64,000 nucleotides of DNA from Chryseobacterium sp. W4I1 (GCF_030816115.1 NZ_JAUSXQ010000001.1:1178001-1242000), one strand, 5' to 3'; shown: positions 36,067-44,189, numbered from the stretch's first letter. Notes: a model not told the origin generated them from the sequence alone. Numbers and translations: made by a program.

Positions 36067-37207
36067 GCAGAAGTTTTTGAATAAAATAACTATTATGCTT
36101 TTGGATTAAAACACGAAGGTTATAATGCCTTATCATGAAATCCAGCTTATCAATACCAGTATAATGGCAAAGAGCTGCAGAAAGAAACCGGATGGAGTGA
36201 TTACGGAGCCAGAATGTATATGGCTGATATTGGCAGATGGGGTGTGATAGATCCATTGGCAGAACAGATAAGAAGATATTCTCCGTATAATTATGTCTTC
36301 AATAATCCGGTTAATTTTGTTGATCCTGATGGAAGAGCCCCGTATAATCCAAGAGATGTATACGGAGAGCATTCTGCTTTCAATGGAGATTTTGATCCTA
36401 ATTCTTCGTTATCAGGCTACAACGAATGGGTGGATCTCATGGAATGTACTTTGCAAATAATGATGGTGGTGGTTTTGCTGCGGGAGATACTTATGGCGAA
36501 GGACCTGATAATAATCCTAAACCAGGTACATGGCAATCTATTAAAAATTTCTTTAGAGGTATTTTTGGAGGTGGTAAGAAAAGCTCGGGTCGTTTAATAG
36601 TTGGTTCAGCTGAAAGTATTCCTGCATATGATTATGATGCTGATGGAGTAAGATTATTTGGATTAATAACCGGAGCTAATTATAATCCAATGGAAGAATA
36701 TAGAGCCAACCGTGACAATCCTTTTGAGAACGAAGGAGAATCTAGCTTAGATAGGTCTTTTAGATTGATGAATAGCTCTCATATAGAAATAATGCAGGAT
36801 TTTGGTGGTGGTTATAATATGTTTGGGGGATATGGGAGAATTACAAAAGTAACAAATGCAATAGCCACGGTGGAAGAAACAAGTAATAGTATATCTAAAA
36901 TACTTTCTTCAACCAGTGAATTTGACCCCCTTATTACATTGTATAGAGGTACAACAGGTTCTGAAAGCGGAAGCTCATTATTGTTTTTAGCGGATGATGC
37001 TAATGTTGCTTCAAGTTATATAAAAAATGGAGGACAGTTGATGAGATATGAAATTAGTCAATCAGGAATTTATCAATTAAGACATTCAGGGATGTTAAAT
37101 GTAAAACAGGAATTCATAATGGATCTTCTGTAATTTCTATTGAATATGAATTTATTGGAAAAGATATTGTTAACGCAATAAATAAATTAGGGATACCACA
37201 TAAATAA
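36067..37207 (+). pseudogene. Displaced RHS C-terminal module E with ART-like toxin, multiply frameshifted
   Basis: The core belongs to a second RHS lineage ([39 protein letters not shown]) with stops in its first part. A one-base loss near 36424 moves the frame before [20 protein letters not shown]. The linker [19 protein letters not shown] is the same as in modules B and C. The toxin region has ITLYRGTTGSESGS and LADDANVASSYIKNGGQLMRY, like ADP-ribosyltransferase toxins beginning at the conserved Arg. A second one-base loss near 37103 truncates it; restoring the frame continues to 37207 (SVISIEYEFIGKDIVNAINK). Not functional as read. Confidence 0.7.
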
Positions 37208-37217
37208 ATATAAATAA

Positions 37218-37505
37218 ATGGATAATAAAAAATTTTGTTGTGAAAATTTTAGATTTTACAATTCAGGTGAAAATACAATGGGGCCTAATTTTAGGATTGT
37301 TAAATATATTGGAAAATTTAGAGAAAATATGCTTTTGCTAAATCCTAATGCAAATGAGAAAGGATTTATTTCTACCTCTGGTTACAATAAAAGTATAAAT
37401 GAAATCGAGGCTAAAATGTTTGTTATGAATTATTGTCCTTTTTGTGGACAAAAACTTAGTGATTTTTATAAATCAGATGATTATGTACAGGAAATTATAG
37501 GATAA
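37218..37505 (+). CDS. Candidate zinc-ribbon immunity protein of module E
   Basis: 95 residues, cytoplasmic. Cys pairs at the start (KKFCCENFRF) and in NYCPFCGQKLSDFY near the end could bind zinc. The gene lies 10 bases after the restored toxin frame. The style of a short protein ending in CPFCG, leading into LSDFYKSDDYVQE, recurs after polymorphic toxins in Bacteroidota, as far as I recall. The frame is intact while the toxin is broken. Confidence 0.6.
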   Translation: MDNKKFCCENFRFYNSGENTMGPNFRIVKYIGKFRENMLLLNPNANEKGFISTSGYNKSINEIEAKMFVMNYCPFCGQKLSDFYKSDDYVQEIIG

Positions 37506-37534
37506 TGAACAATAAAATAGTGACTAAATACTCA

Positions 37535-37795
37535 AAAAGGAGTTAATCCAAAAGTTATTTCTAAGTATTTTGATTAAATGTCAAATGGAACATACAAATC
37601 AACTGGTGGAGCAGGATATATACATGAAGGAAAATATATTTTAACAGATGGAAATCACAGAATGAATGCAGCTATTAATATGGAATAGAAAGTGGCAATT
37701 TTAAATATATTGAGGGAATTATCAATAAAGAAAACTTTATAAGAAGAAATCCTTTAATAGATAATTATAAAGTTTATAAACTACCAGTAAAATAA
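37535..37795 (+). pseudogene. Remnant of a ParB-like nuclease toxin (module F)
   Basis: Reading one frame gives KGVNPKVISKYFD, a TAA, then NGTYKSTGGAGYIHEGKY and ILTDGNHRMNAAIN. A one-base shift near 37680 then continues YGIESGNFKYIEGIINKENF to a TAA at 37793. The DGNHRMNAA stretch matches the D-G-x-H-R box of ParB/sulfiredoxin-like nucleases, which are known as polymorphic toxin tips. No RHS core, linker or start remains. One nonsense codon and one frameshift show it is dead. Its presumed immunity gene directly follows and is intact. Confidence 0.65.
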
Positions 37796-37800
37796 AAATA

Positions 37801-38340
37801 ATGTATAAAAAAATATTGATTTTTAATAAAAATATCGATTTAGAGATTGGAAGTGTATATGTAATGTTTAATAATTACTTATCACAAGATAACAAGTTAG
37901 ATCCTTCAAAAAAAATCTTTTATATTAATTTGCCTTTTTATAATTCTATTAAAATCTCAGAATATATAGATGATAAGGATTTATCTATTGAGAACTACCA
38001 AAAATTAATTAAAAAATATAATTTAGAATTTATTAAACCTCAAGAAATTATTGATGTATTTAATCAGCTAGTTTATGCAATTATAAATGAGATTGAAAGT
38101 TATGATGTTTTTATAGTTGGGACAATGGGAGTAGCTTTTGAAAGTATAAAGTTAATTCTTAAAGAGCTAATAAATATTGCTGAAACATATAAAAAAATAT
38201 TCATTTTTGTACAAAATGAATCGAAAAATATTGATATATTAGAAAAAGTCGATCTATTAAAATTAAATGATTTTGAAGCTTGGTATGTAAATAAATTAAG
38301 AGGCAATGATGATGATGCGTTTGTATTTAAGCAAAGATAA
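37801..38340 (+). CDS. Candidate immunity protein of module F
   Basis: 179 residues, cytoplasmic, Ile/Lys/Asn-rich, starting 5 bases after the dead ParB-like toxin. Helix-rich in the second half (FNQLVYAIINEIESYDVFIV, SIKLILKELINIAETYKKIFIF). No family recognised. It stays open although its toxin has at least two inactivating changes, which suggests either recent decay of the toxin or continued need for immunity. Confidence 0.55.
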   Translation: MYKKILIFNKNIDLEIGSVYVMFNNYLSQDNKLDPSKKIFYINLPFYNSIKISEYIDDKDLSIENYQKLIKKYNLEFIKPQEIIDVFNQLVYAIINEIESYDVFIVGTMGVAFESIKLILKELINIAETYKKIFIFVQNESKNIDILEKVDLLKLNDFEAWYVNKLRGNDDDAFVFKQR

Positions 38341-38426
38341 AATTCCGTGTTTGAGTATTACCTTATTTAGGGGAATAGTTTTATACTACTTATATTCTCT
38401 AATTTGAGAGGTTTATAAATAATTAG

Positions 38427-38460
38427 GGTATTGAAATCAGTACCCTAATTTTAATTTAAA
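38427..38460 (+). terminator. Terminator after module F
   Basis: ATTAGGGTA and TACCCTAAT pair perfectly over 9 bp, and a T-rich tail follows. It lies about 90 bases after the immunity stop. Confidence 0.7.
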
Positions 38461-38479
38461 TAAGTTTTGCTAAACACGC

Positions 38480-38699
38480 GCAGAAGTTCTTGAAGAAAAC
38501 AATTATTATGCATTCGTTTAAAGCATAGTGAAGGAATGGTCCCGACAGCCAATGCGGCTATAATACTAATATTCAAGAGATTCTTGTGGGTAGAATGAAT
38601 ATAAGAGAAATTAGAACATTTTATAGAGCAAATCCTGCAATGACTAAAATAAATCCATTTCAAGATGCACTTGATTATGTCGCAACTTTAATAAAATAA
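38480..38699 (+). pseudogene. Short remnant of an RHS C-terminal module (module G)
   Basis: It begins with second-lineage RHS core (AEVLEENNYYAF, then a lost base before GLKHSEG). It jumps directly to a toxin tail of about 50 codons ending IREIRTFYRANPAMTKINPF and DALDYVATLIK at TAA 38697-38699. The core, linker and most of the toxin between them are missing, which indicates a deletion. The toxin class cannot be judged. Confidence 0.55.
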
Positions 38700-38703
38700 A
38701 CTT

Positions 38704-39186
38704 ATGATAGAATTAGATTTAAATTCAGCTATAAATATATTATCATTAGATGAGTATTCAAAGATGACAATTGAAGAACGTGAAAAAATGATCGATGAGG
38801 AAGACTTTAATAGAGAAGACTTATTTGAATACATAAAAGATAGATATATTGGAATAAAATTATCATATATAGAGGAAAAAGTCAAAAATTTGTATCAATT
38901 ATCAATTAATGTTAATGGTAATCCAAAAGAATTATATATATGCTCTTGTTGTAATTACAAAACAATTCGTGAAAGAGGGAATTATGAAATTTGTAGAGTG
39001 TGCTTTTGGGAAGATGATGGAGGCAATGATGAGTCTAAGTATAGTCATGTAAATCATATGACATTAAAAGAGGCAAAAGATAATTTTAAAACAAAAGGAG
39101 CTATTTTAGAAAATTTTTTAAAATTCGTAGATACTGAAGGCGGATTGAAATATTATAAGAATGATACTTTAACAGAATTACGCTAA
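38704..39186 (+). CDS. CPCC-type cysteine-rich protein, candidate immunity of module G
   Basis: 160 residues. The N-terminal half is helical and acidic. The C-terminal half has LYICSCCNYKTIRERGNYEI, then CRVCFWEDDGGNDES, matching the Cys_rich_CPCC domain (CPCCGY....G.YEICPVCFWEDD), with the first CPCC changed to CSCC. Such domains are common in presumed immunity or antitoxin proteins and probably bind zinc. It starts 4 bases after the module G remnant and is the last gene of the RHS array. Confidence 0.7.
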   Translation: MIELDLNSAINILSLDEYSKMTIEEREKMIDEEDFNREDLFEYIKDRYIGIKLSYIEEKVKNLYQLSINVNGNPKELYICSCCNYKTIRERGNYEICRVCFWEDDGGNDESKYSHVNHMTLKEAKDNFKTKGAILENFLKFVDTEGGLKYYKNDTLTELR

Positions 39187-39222
39187 ATGGTAATGTTCCA
39201 GATGTGTTGGTATTAATTTTCA

Positions 39223-40257
39223 TTACTTCTCAGCCTTTCCAGCTAGTTTGATCCTCTCCTCAATAACCCTCCAGTCATAAAAATGAAATACCTTCCCATT
39301 GCTCATGGCTACAAATACCCCTTTTGGAAATAGAGATCCTAAATTCACATTCGTTACCTCGGAACCATCACTTTCACTGGTGGAAACCGGAATTTCTGCA
39401 ATTCTTCCCTTGGCTGGATTTTCTCTGAGATATACATTAAAAGTGTCTTTCTGCTGATTAGAGACCAGAATATATCCCGCTTCAGCTGAAGTAGGGTAGA
39501 TCGAAATACCCTCCACATCAGACTTAAAATCACCTTTTCCAAAAACAAGAAGTTCCTCATTTCCCTTAGTTGGATCAGCGTAATATTGATGTACCCCAAA
39601 CTGTTCGTCAGAATAGTAAATATAACCCATTGCATCATCCACGGCAATACTTTCGATCTCCTTCAGACCGCTGTATTTTCCAAATTTGCGTATCACTTCA
39701 CCCGTTATTTTTCCGTCTTTTTCAGTAAGTTTATACTGCCAGAGATAACCGTCTGCCGGGCCCGATTTTCTTCCCACAACAGCATAGATTTCTCCTGTAG
39801 CAGGATTTTTATACATTGAAATTCCCATCGGACTTCGTTCCGTTTCACCGTCAAATACGCTAAATCCACCGACTTCCTTTAAATCGGGAAGATTGTAAAG
39901 CTTTACCATATTGGTTTCCCTTTCCGTTACGGCGGCAATATCCGTTTTCTTTCCGTTCAGCATAAAACCATATTCAAGGTCTACATTGTTCGGACGCTTT
40001 AATCCCGGTGCTTTACTGATGATCTTTCCGTTCAGGTCGAAAGCATAAAGACCGCCGTCTGTATCCTTATCCGTCCCGATAATGATACTTTTTGAAGCGT
40101 TTTCAGGATTGATCCAGATCGCGGGATCATCCGTGTCATGCATTACTGTTTCGGTAATTACCGAAGGCTTTATTTTTTGTCCCAAATGTTGCTGTCCCGT
40201 ACAATTGATTACCAATGGAAAAATTGCCAGACCTATAATAAATGATATCTTTTTCAT
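39223..40257 (-). CDS. Beta-propeller phytase (lipoprotein)
   Basis: About 344 residues. The lipoprotein-type signal ends VINCTGQQ. The propeller carries HDTDDPAIWINPENASKSII at its start, the hallmark of beta-propeller phytases, and calcium-site acidic residues such as GTDKDTDGGLYAF, LKRPNNVDLEYGF and IESIAVDDAMGYIYYSDEQFG. These enzymes release phosphate from phytate with calcium. I chose the ATG at 40257 rather than 40272, since the latter lies inside the TonB receptor gene and puts extra residues before the signal peptide. It directly follows the receptor gene and is surely co-transcribed. Confidence 0.9.
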   Translation of the reverse strand: MKKISFIIGLAIFPLVINCTGQQHLGQKIKPSVITETVMHDTDDPAIWINPENASKSIIIGTDKDTDGGLYAFDLNGKIISKAPGLKRPNNVDLEYGFMLNGKKTDIAAVTERETNMVKLYNLPDLKEVGGFSVFDGETERSPMGISMYKNPATGEIYAVVGRKSGPADGYLWQYKLTEKDGKITGEVIRKFGKYSGLKEIESIAVDDAMGYIYYSDEQFGVHQYYADPTKGNEELLVFGKGDFKSDVEGISIYPTSAEAGYILVSNQQKDTFNVYLRENPAKGRIAEIPVSTSESDGSEVTNVNLGSLFPKGVFVAMSNGKVFHFYDWRVIEERIKLAGKAEK

Positions 40258-40261
40258 ATGT

Positions 40262-43072
40262 TTAAAAATCAAATTTCAATCCCATCGTGTATCTTGGACG
40301 GTAATATTCCACCTGTGCCGTTCTGCTCTGGATTCCCTGATAGTATCGTAACGGCTGATTAGTTAAATTATTGGCTTCGGCAAAAACTCTCAGCTGGCTT
40401 GTAATTTTGTAAGATGCATTGGCATCAAGAAACACCTGCTTGTCATAATAGCGGTCTTCAAATGATTTTCCGCCCAACTCATCAATATAATGAGAAGCAT
40501 AATTCATAGAAACTCTTGCCGAAAAACGTTTGTTCTCCCATGAAAGAGATCCGTTGAACATATGTGGAGCAGCTCCGGGAAGTCCTACATCCGTTCTTTC
40601 CAGACCATCCTCATTCGTGATCCCTTTTGCTTTTGATTTCGTGTACGTATAATTCACATAGACACCAAGGCCCTTCCAGAAAGCCCCTGGAATAAAGTCA
40701 AGCTGACGTTGCAATGCTATCTCGAAACCGTAAATATCTACATTGTCACCATTACGCTGTTGTGTAAATCTCCAGTTATTTTCTCCTGCAGGAATAGGGT
40801 TGGACTGTCCTGCAAAATCATTTCCAAAATCCCCTGATGTATAATTTCTTCTCGAATAGGTATAAATAAAATCCTTCAGATTCTTATAAAAAACACCCCC
40901 TGAAAGAATTCCTACAGATTTAAAGTATTTTTCTGCCATAAAGTCGAAATTATAGGCGTAAGTAGCCTTCAGATCAGGATTTCCGGCTGCTATGGTTTCA
41001 TCTGCCGAAATCACATTCAGGTAAGGCACCAGCGAATAATAATTCGGACGGGCTAAAGCTGTTGTAATAGCAGCCCGAAGTACAAGATCCTGAACAGGAA
41101 CATATTTGAAAGAAAGATTGGGAAGCACATTCGTATATGTATTGGTACGGTTGATCTTCCCTTCAAGATCTTCCTCATTCAGCACGTAATTTCCTGTATA
41201 ATCAATCTTTGTGGTTTCAATACGTGCTCCAACGATCATAGAGAGCTTATCGTTGAAATCCTGATCCCATCTGATATATCCTGCATAGATGTTTTCTTTA
41301 GCCGTATAATTACTTGAAAGAAATTCTTCCGGTTTGGATTCTCCTTTAAATAAATTGGCATTAAACAAATCCAAGCTACCCAGATAAGAAGGATCCACAA
41401 AAGTTCCCGGGACATAATTTCCCGGCTGAAAATTCTGACCGTCAAAATGAAGCGTAGGCACAGACAACAGACTTCCCATATCATTCAGGGGCTCAAAAGC
41501 ATAATAATCATTGTTCCGCTCCTTTTCTTTCAGGCGTAAACGGAGACCTGCCCGAAGTCTTCCTTTCTGGTCATTGATCACAGAAAACGGAAACCGTACA
41601 TTAACCTTCGCCCCATATTCCTTCTCTTGCGTAAAACTGTTGGAGTCTGAAAGATCGCTCAATTTATAAACGCCTAAATTATCCGCAGAAAGGGGAGTAA
41701 CCATTGGTCTTTCCGGATCACTAAGATCTGAAGAGAAAGTCATCTTTCCATTTTCAAACTCTATATACCGCTCATGAGGTTTCTTTTCGCTGGCCGTTGC
41801 ATAATTCATAGACCAGTCCAGATCGATCTTTGAACCCAGAAGATGTTCACCTCTCAAAGCATAATTTTGAACCTTCTGTCTTTCAAGACGGGTATTATCA
41901 TTATTAAAGTCGCCACTTTTATTCTGTCTTGTGATACTTCCTTTCCATCCTGTGATCTCTGTTTCGTCATCATTATAAACTGGTTTTATTTTATATCCCA
42001 ATGCAAACCTGTTTTCCTTATCCGTTCTGAAATTGTACATCGCTGAAGCATAGATTTTATTCTTGGAATTGAATTCATAATCCATATTCAGGTCAAAACT
42101 GTGCCTGATGCGGTGTTCATTATAATAACGGACGCCCATTTTACTGATATACACCGTCTGTGCCGGATCATTCGCCTGGCTCCAGGTCGGTTCAATATTA
42201 TCAGAACCAAAATTATTATTGTTATAAGAGAAACTGAAAACAGCGCCTAATTTCTTGTTCAGGAAACGGTTTCCATAAACGAATCCTGCCGTATAATTTC
42301 CTTTTTCGCGAATCGAATTATATCCGCCTGCCAATGTAGCTGAAATCCTCTGGCCGTTTGGAGAAGCTCTTGTAATAAGATTCACCGAACCTCCGATGGC
42401 ATCAGCATCCATATCCGGAGTAAGGGTTTTATTCACTTCAATGGTAGAAATCATATCAGAGGGAATAAGATCCATCTGTACATTACGGTTATCCCCTTCA
42501 GCAGAAGGAATCCTGTCACCATTCAATGTCACTGAGTTCAGATTTGGAGCAAGGCCTCTGATGATCAGGTTTCTTGCTTCACCCTGATCATTTTGTATGG
42601 TGATCCCGGGAACACGCTTTAGTGCATCACCGATATTGGCATCAGGAAAACGTCCCATCTGGTCAGATGAGATTACGTTTGTGATATTGGCATTGTTTTT
42701 CTGCTTGTTTAGTGCTCTGGCCTGATTTTTCAGCGTTGCTCCGCTTACCACCACTTCTGCAATTTCCGTTTCCTTTTTTGTGAAAATGATATTCTGTCTT
42801 GTATTCCTTTCAGCTTCTACAGTCACATTATATTCACTGGTACCATAGCCCAGATAATCCACTTTCATGGTATAATTTCCCGGTGGGACATTCAGGAACA
42901 CAAAATTACCGTGATCATCGGAGGTTGTATAAATGTTTCCCGGTATCAGAGAGATTTTTGCACCCGGCAAAGATAATTTGGAATTGTCATTGATGTTTCC
43001 TGAAACAGTACCGGTCTGTGCATAGAAAAAGATGGATGCACAAAACAAAATGGAGGTAAAAATTTTCTTCAT
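40262..43072 (-). CDS. TonB-dependent receptor paired with phytase
   Basis: 936-residue outer-membrane receptor. The signal peptide ends FFYAQ. A carboxypeptidase-like domain (about 22-105, GTVSGNINDNSKLSLPGAKI) is followed by the plug (about 110-235, RFPDANIGDALKRVPGITIQ) and the barrel ending in YTMGLKFDF. There is no STN domain, so no FecR signalling is expected. The style fits the TonB-Xanth-Caul type. The phytase gene follows 4 bp downstream, so the pair probably takes up inositol phosphates or a product of phytate breakdown. Control may act through the palindrome at 43088-43105. Confidence 0.9.
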   Translation of the reverse strand: MKKIFTSILFCASIFFYAQTGTVSGNINDNSKLSLPGAKISLIPGNIYTTSDDHGNFVFLNVPPGNYTMKVDYLGYGTSEYNVTVEAERNTRQNIIFTKKETEIAEVVVSGATLKNQARALNKQKNNANITNVISSDQMGRFPDANIGDALKRVPGITIQNDQGEARNLIIRGLAPNLNSVTLNGDRIPSAEGDNRNVQMDLIPSDMISTIEVNKTLTPDMDADAIGGSVNLITRASPNGQRISATLAGGYNSIREKGNYTAGFVYGNRFLNKKLGAVFSFSYNNNNFGSDNIEPTWSQANDPAQTVYISKMGVRYYNEHRIRHSFDLNMDYEFNSKNKIYASAMYNFRTDKENRFALGYKIKPVYNDDETEITGWKGSITRQNKSGDFNNDNTRLERQKVQNYALRGEHLLGSKIDLDWSMNYATASEKKPHERYIEFENGKMTFSSDLSDPERPMVTPLSADNLGVYKLSDLSDSNSFTQEKEYGAKVNVRFPFSVINDQKGRLRAGLRLRLKEKERNNDYYAFEPLNDMGSLLSVPTLHFDGQNFQPGNYVPGTFVDPSYLGSLDLFNANLFKGESKPEEFLSSNYTAKENIYAGYIRWDQDFNDKLSMIVGARIETTKIDYTGNYVLNEEDLEGKINRTNTYTNVLPNLSFKYVPVQDLVLRAAITTALARPNYYSLVPYLNVISADETIAAGNPDLKATYAYNFDFMAEKYFKSVGILSGGVFYKNLKDFIYTYSRRNYTSGDFGNDFAGQSNPIPAGENNWRFTQQRNGDNVDIYGFEIALQRQLDFIPGAFWKGLGVYVNYTYTKSKAKGITNEDGLERTDVGLPGAAPHMFNGSLSWENKRFSARVSMNYASHYIDELGGKSFEDRYYDKQVFLDANASYKITSQLRVFAEANNLTNQPLRYYQGIQSRTAQVEYYRPRYTMGLKFDF

Positions 43073-43087
43073 TTTAATTCTGTATAT

Positions 43088-43105
43088 TAATTTTGTACAA
43101 AATTA
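43088..43105. promoter_or_regulatory. 18-bp perfect palindrome at the phytase-operon promoter
   Basis: TAATTTTGTACAAAATTA reads the same on both strands. On the minus strand its left half is TAATTTTG, a match to the -7 box TAnnTTTG, 16 bases before the receptor's ATG at 43072. A dimeric regulator bound here would cover the promoter. It is a candidate operator. Confidence 0.55.
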
Positions 43106-43184
43106 AACGTCTGTTTGGCGAATTGCCTGAATTGAAGATTATGATTGTTTTAAGGATTTGTGAACAGTTTGAATTAATAAAGAT

Positions 43185-43748
43185 ATGAACGAAGCATTTT
43201 CAAAAGAATTAATTGAACTGGCACAAAAAGATTTGTCAGTAAGAGAAAAACTGGCTTCTGAGGGAAAACTTTCCGGAGGTTATCATCCTGAAATGGAACT
43301 TGTGCATAGGGATAATGCGCAAAGGCTCCGGCAGATCATTAAAGAAATTGGTTTTCCAACTATTTCAAAAGTAGGAGTGGAAGGAAGTGATGCGGCATGG
43401 CTGATTATTCAGCACTCTATTAGTGAGCCTGAATTCATGAAAGAATGTTTAAGAATGATGATGGAAAATAGAAGTAATGTAAGTCCTGCAAATATGGCGT
43501 ACCTGCATGACCGGATTGAGGTTTTCCAGAGCAGGCCCCAACGATATGGTACACAGCTGACAGCAGAGGGAATACAATATCCGGTAGAAGATAAAAGTAA
43601 ACTTAATGAAATGCGATTGGAAATGAATTTGCCTGCTTTTTCTCACGAAGAGATCAATAGGATTCCCAATGTGGAAAGTATTTTGGAAATAGACGAAAAA
43701 GATACAGATTATACTGTCTGGAGAAAGAATGTAGGGTGGATAGTCTAG
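43185..43748 (+). CDS. DUF6624 family protein
   Basis: 187 residues, cytoplasmic, no signal. The pattern GSDAAWLIIQHSISEPEFMK, CLRMMMENRSNVSPANMAYL and FQSRPQRYGTQL (residues about 68-128) matches DUF6624, a widespread family of unknown function. It stands alone between the divergent TonB-receptor operon and tRNA-Ser. Confidence 0.75.
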   Translation: MNEAFSKELIELAQKDLSVREKLASEGKLSGGYHPEMELVHRDNAQRLRQIIKEIGFPTISKVGVEGSDAAWLIIQHSISEPEFMKECLRMMMENRSNVSPANMAYLHDRIEVFQSRPQRYGTQLTAEGIQYPVEDKSKLNEMRLEMNLPAFSHEEINRIPNVESILEIDEKDTDYTVWRKNVGWIV

Positions 43749-43890
43749 ATCTTAATGGTTGGGATACTGGATTTATGCTGTATATTGGTTAAGAAAGGGA
43801 GTAATAAAGGTTAAACTGGCTTCTATAAACGAGTTACTGGCATTCTAACAGAACAACTCAATATTTTTTCACAAAGACTAAAAAAATATT

Positions 43891-43920
43891 TTGTCAGTTA
43901 TAAAAAACATTATATATTTG
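43891..43920 (+). promoter_or_regulatory. Promoter of tRNA-Ser
   Basis: TTG (43891-43893), 19 bases, TATATTTG (43913-43920): a full match to the flavobacterial consensus, 33 bases upstream of the tRNA. Confidence 0.8.
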
Positions 43921-43953
43921 CACCACTGAAAACAACGGTATATCCGTAATTCA

Positions 43954-44038
43954 GGAGAGATGGCAGAGTGGTCGATTGCGATAGTCTTGAAAACTATTGA
44001 CTGTAACAGGTCCGGGGGTTCGAATCCCTCTCTCTCCG
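43954..44038 (+). tRNA. tRNA-Ser (anticodon UGA)
   Basis: An 85-nt cloverleaf with acceptor stem GGAGAGA / TCTCTCC, a long variable arm as in class II tRNAs, anticodon loop CTTGAAA with TGA in the middle, and the T-loop TTCGAAT. The CCA end is not encoded. The type I insertion target of many integrases; an integrase gene follows. Confidence 0.95.
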
Positions 44039-44062
44039 CTGGTAGAGATACTAAAATAAGCT

Positions 44063-44100
44063 AAAACGCTGTAAACATCAATGTTTATAGCGTTTTTTGT
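44063..44100 (+). terminator. Terminator after tRNA-Ser
   Basis: AAAACGCT-G-TAAACAT pairs with ATGTTTA-T-AGCGTTTT with a T6 run. A strong hairpin 25 bases after the tRNA. Confidence 0.8.
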
Positions 44101-44126
44101 TTTGCGCTAGAATCAAAAAAAATCAA

Positions 44127-44189
44127 AATAGGTCACGATTTATATGACCTATTCCGTGACCCATCTTGAAAATTTGAAAATGGGTCACG
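44127..44189. repeat. Three GGTCACG copies in two inverted repeats
   Basis: AATAGGTCA (44127-44135) and TGACCTATT (44145-44153) form a 9-bp inverted repeat with a 9-bp spacer. CGTGACCC (44155-44162) and GGGTCACG (44182-44189) form a second, 8-bp one with a 19-bp spacer. All share GGTCA(CG). They lie between the tRNA and the integrase, where integrase arm sites, excisionase sites or an operator would be expected. Confidence 0.65.

Noticed and set aside
36214..36597. 127-codon frame across RHS module E as a separate gene
   Set aside because: Its first part is RHS core, and after the frameshift it reads the shadow frame of the junction and linker.
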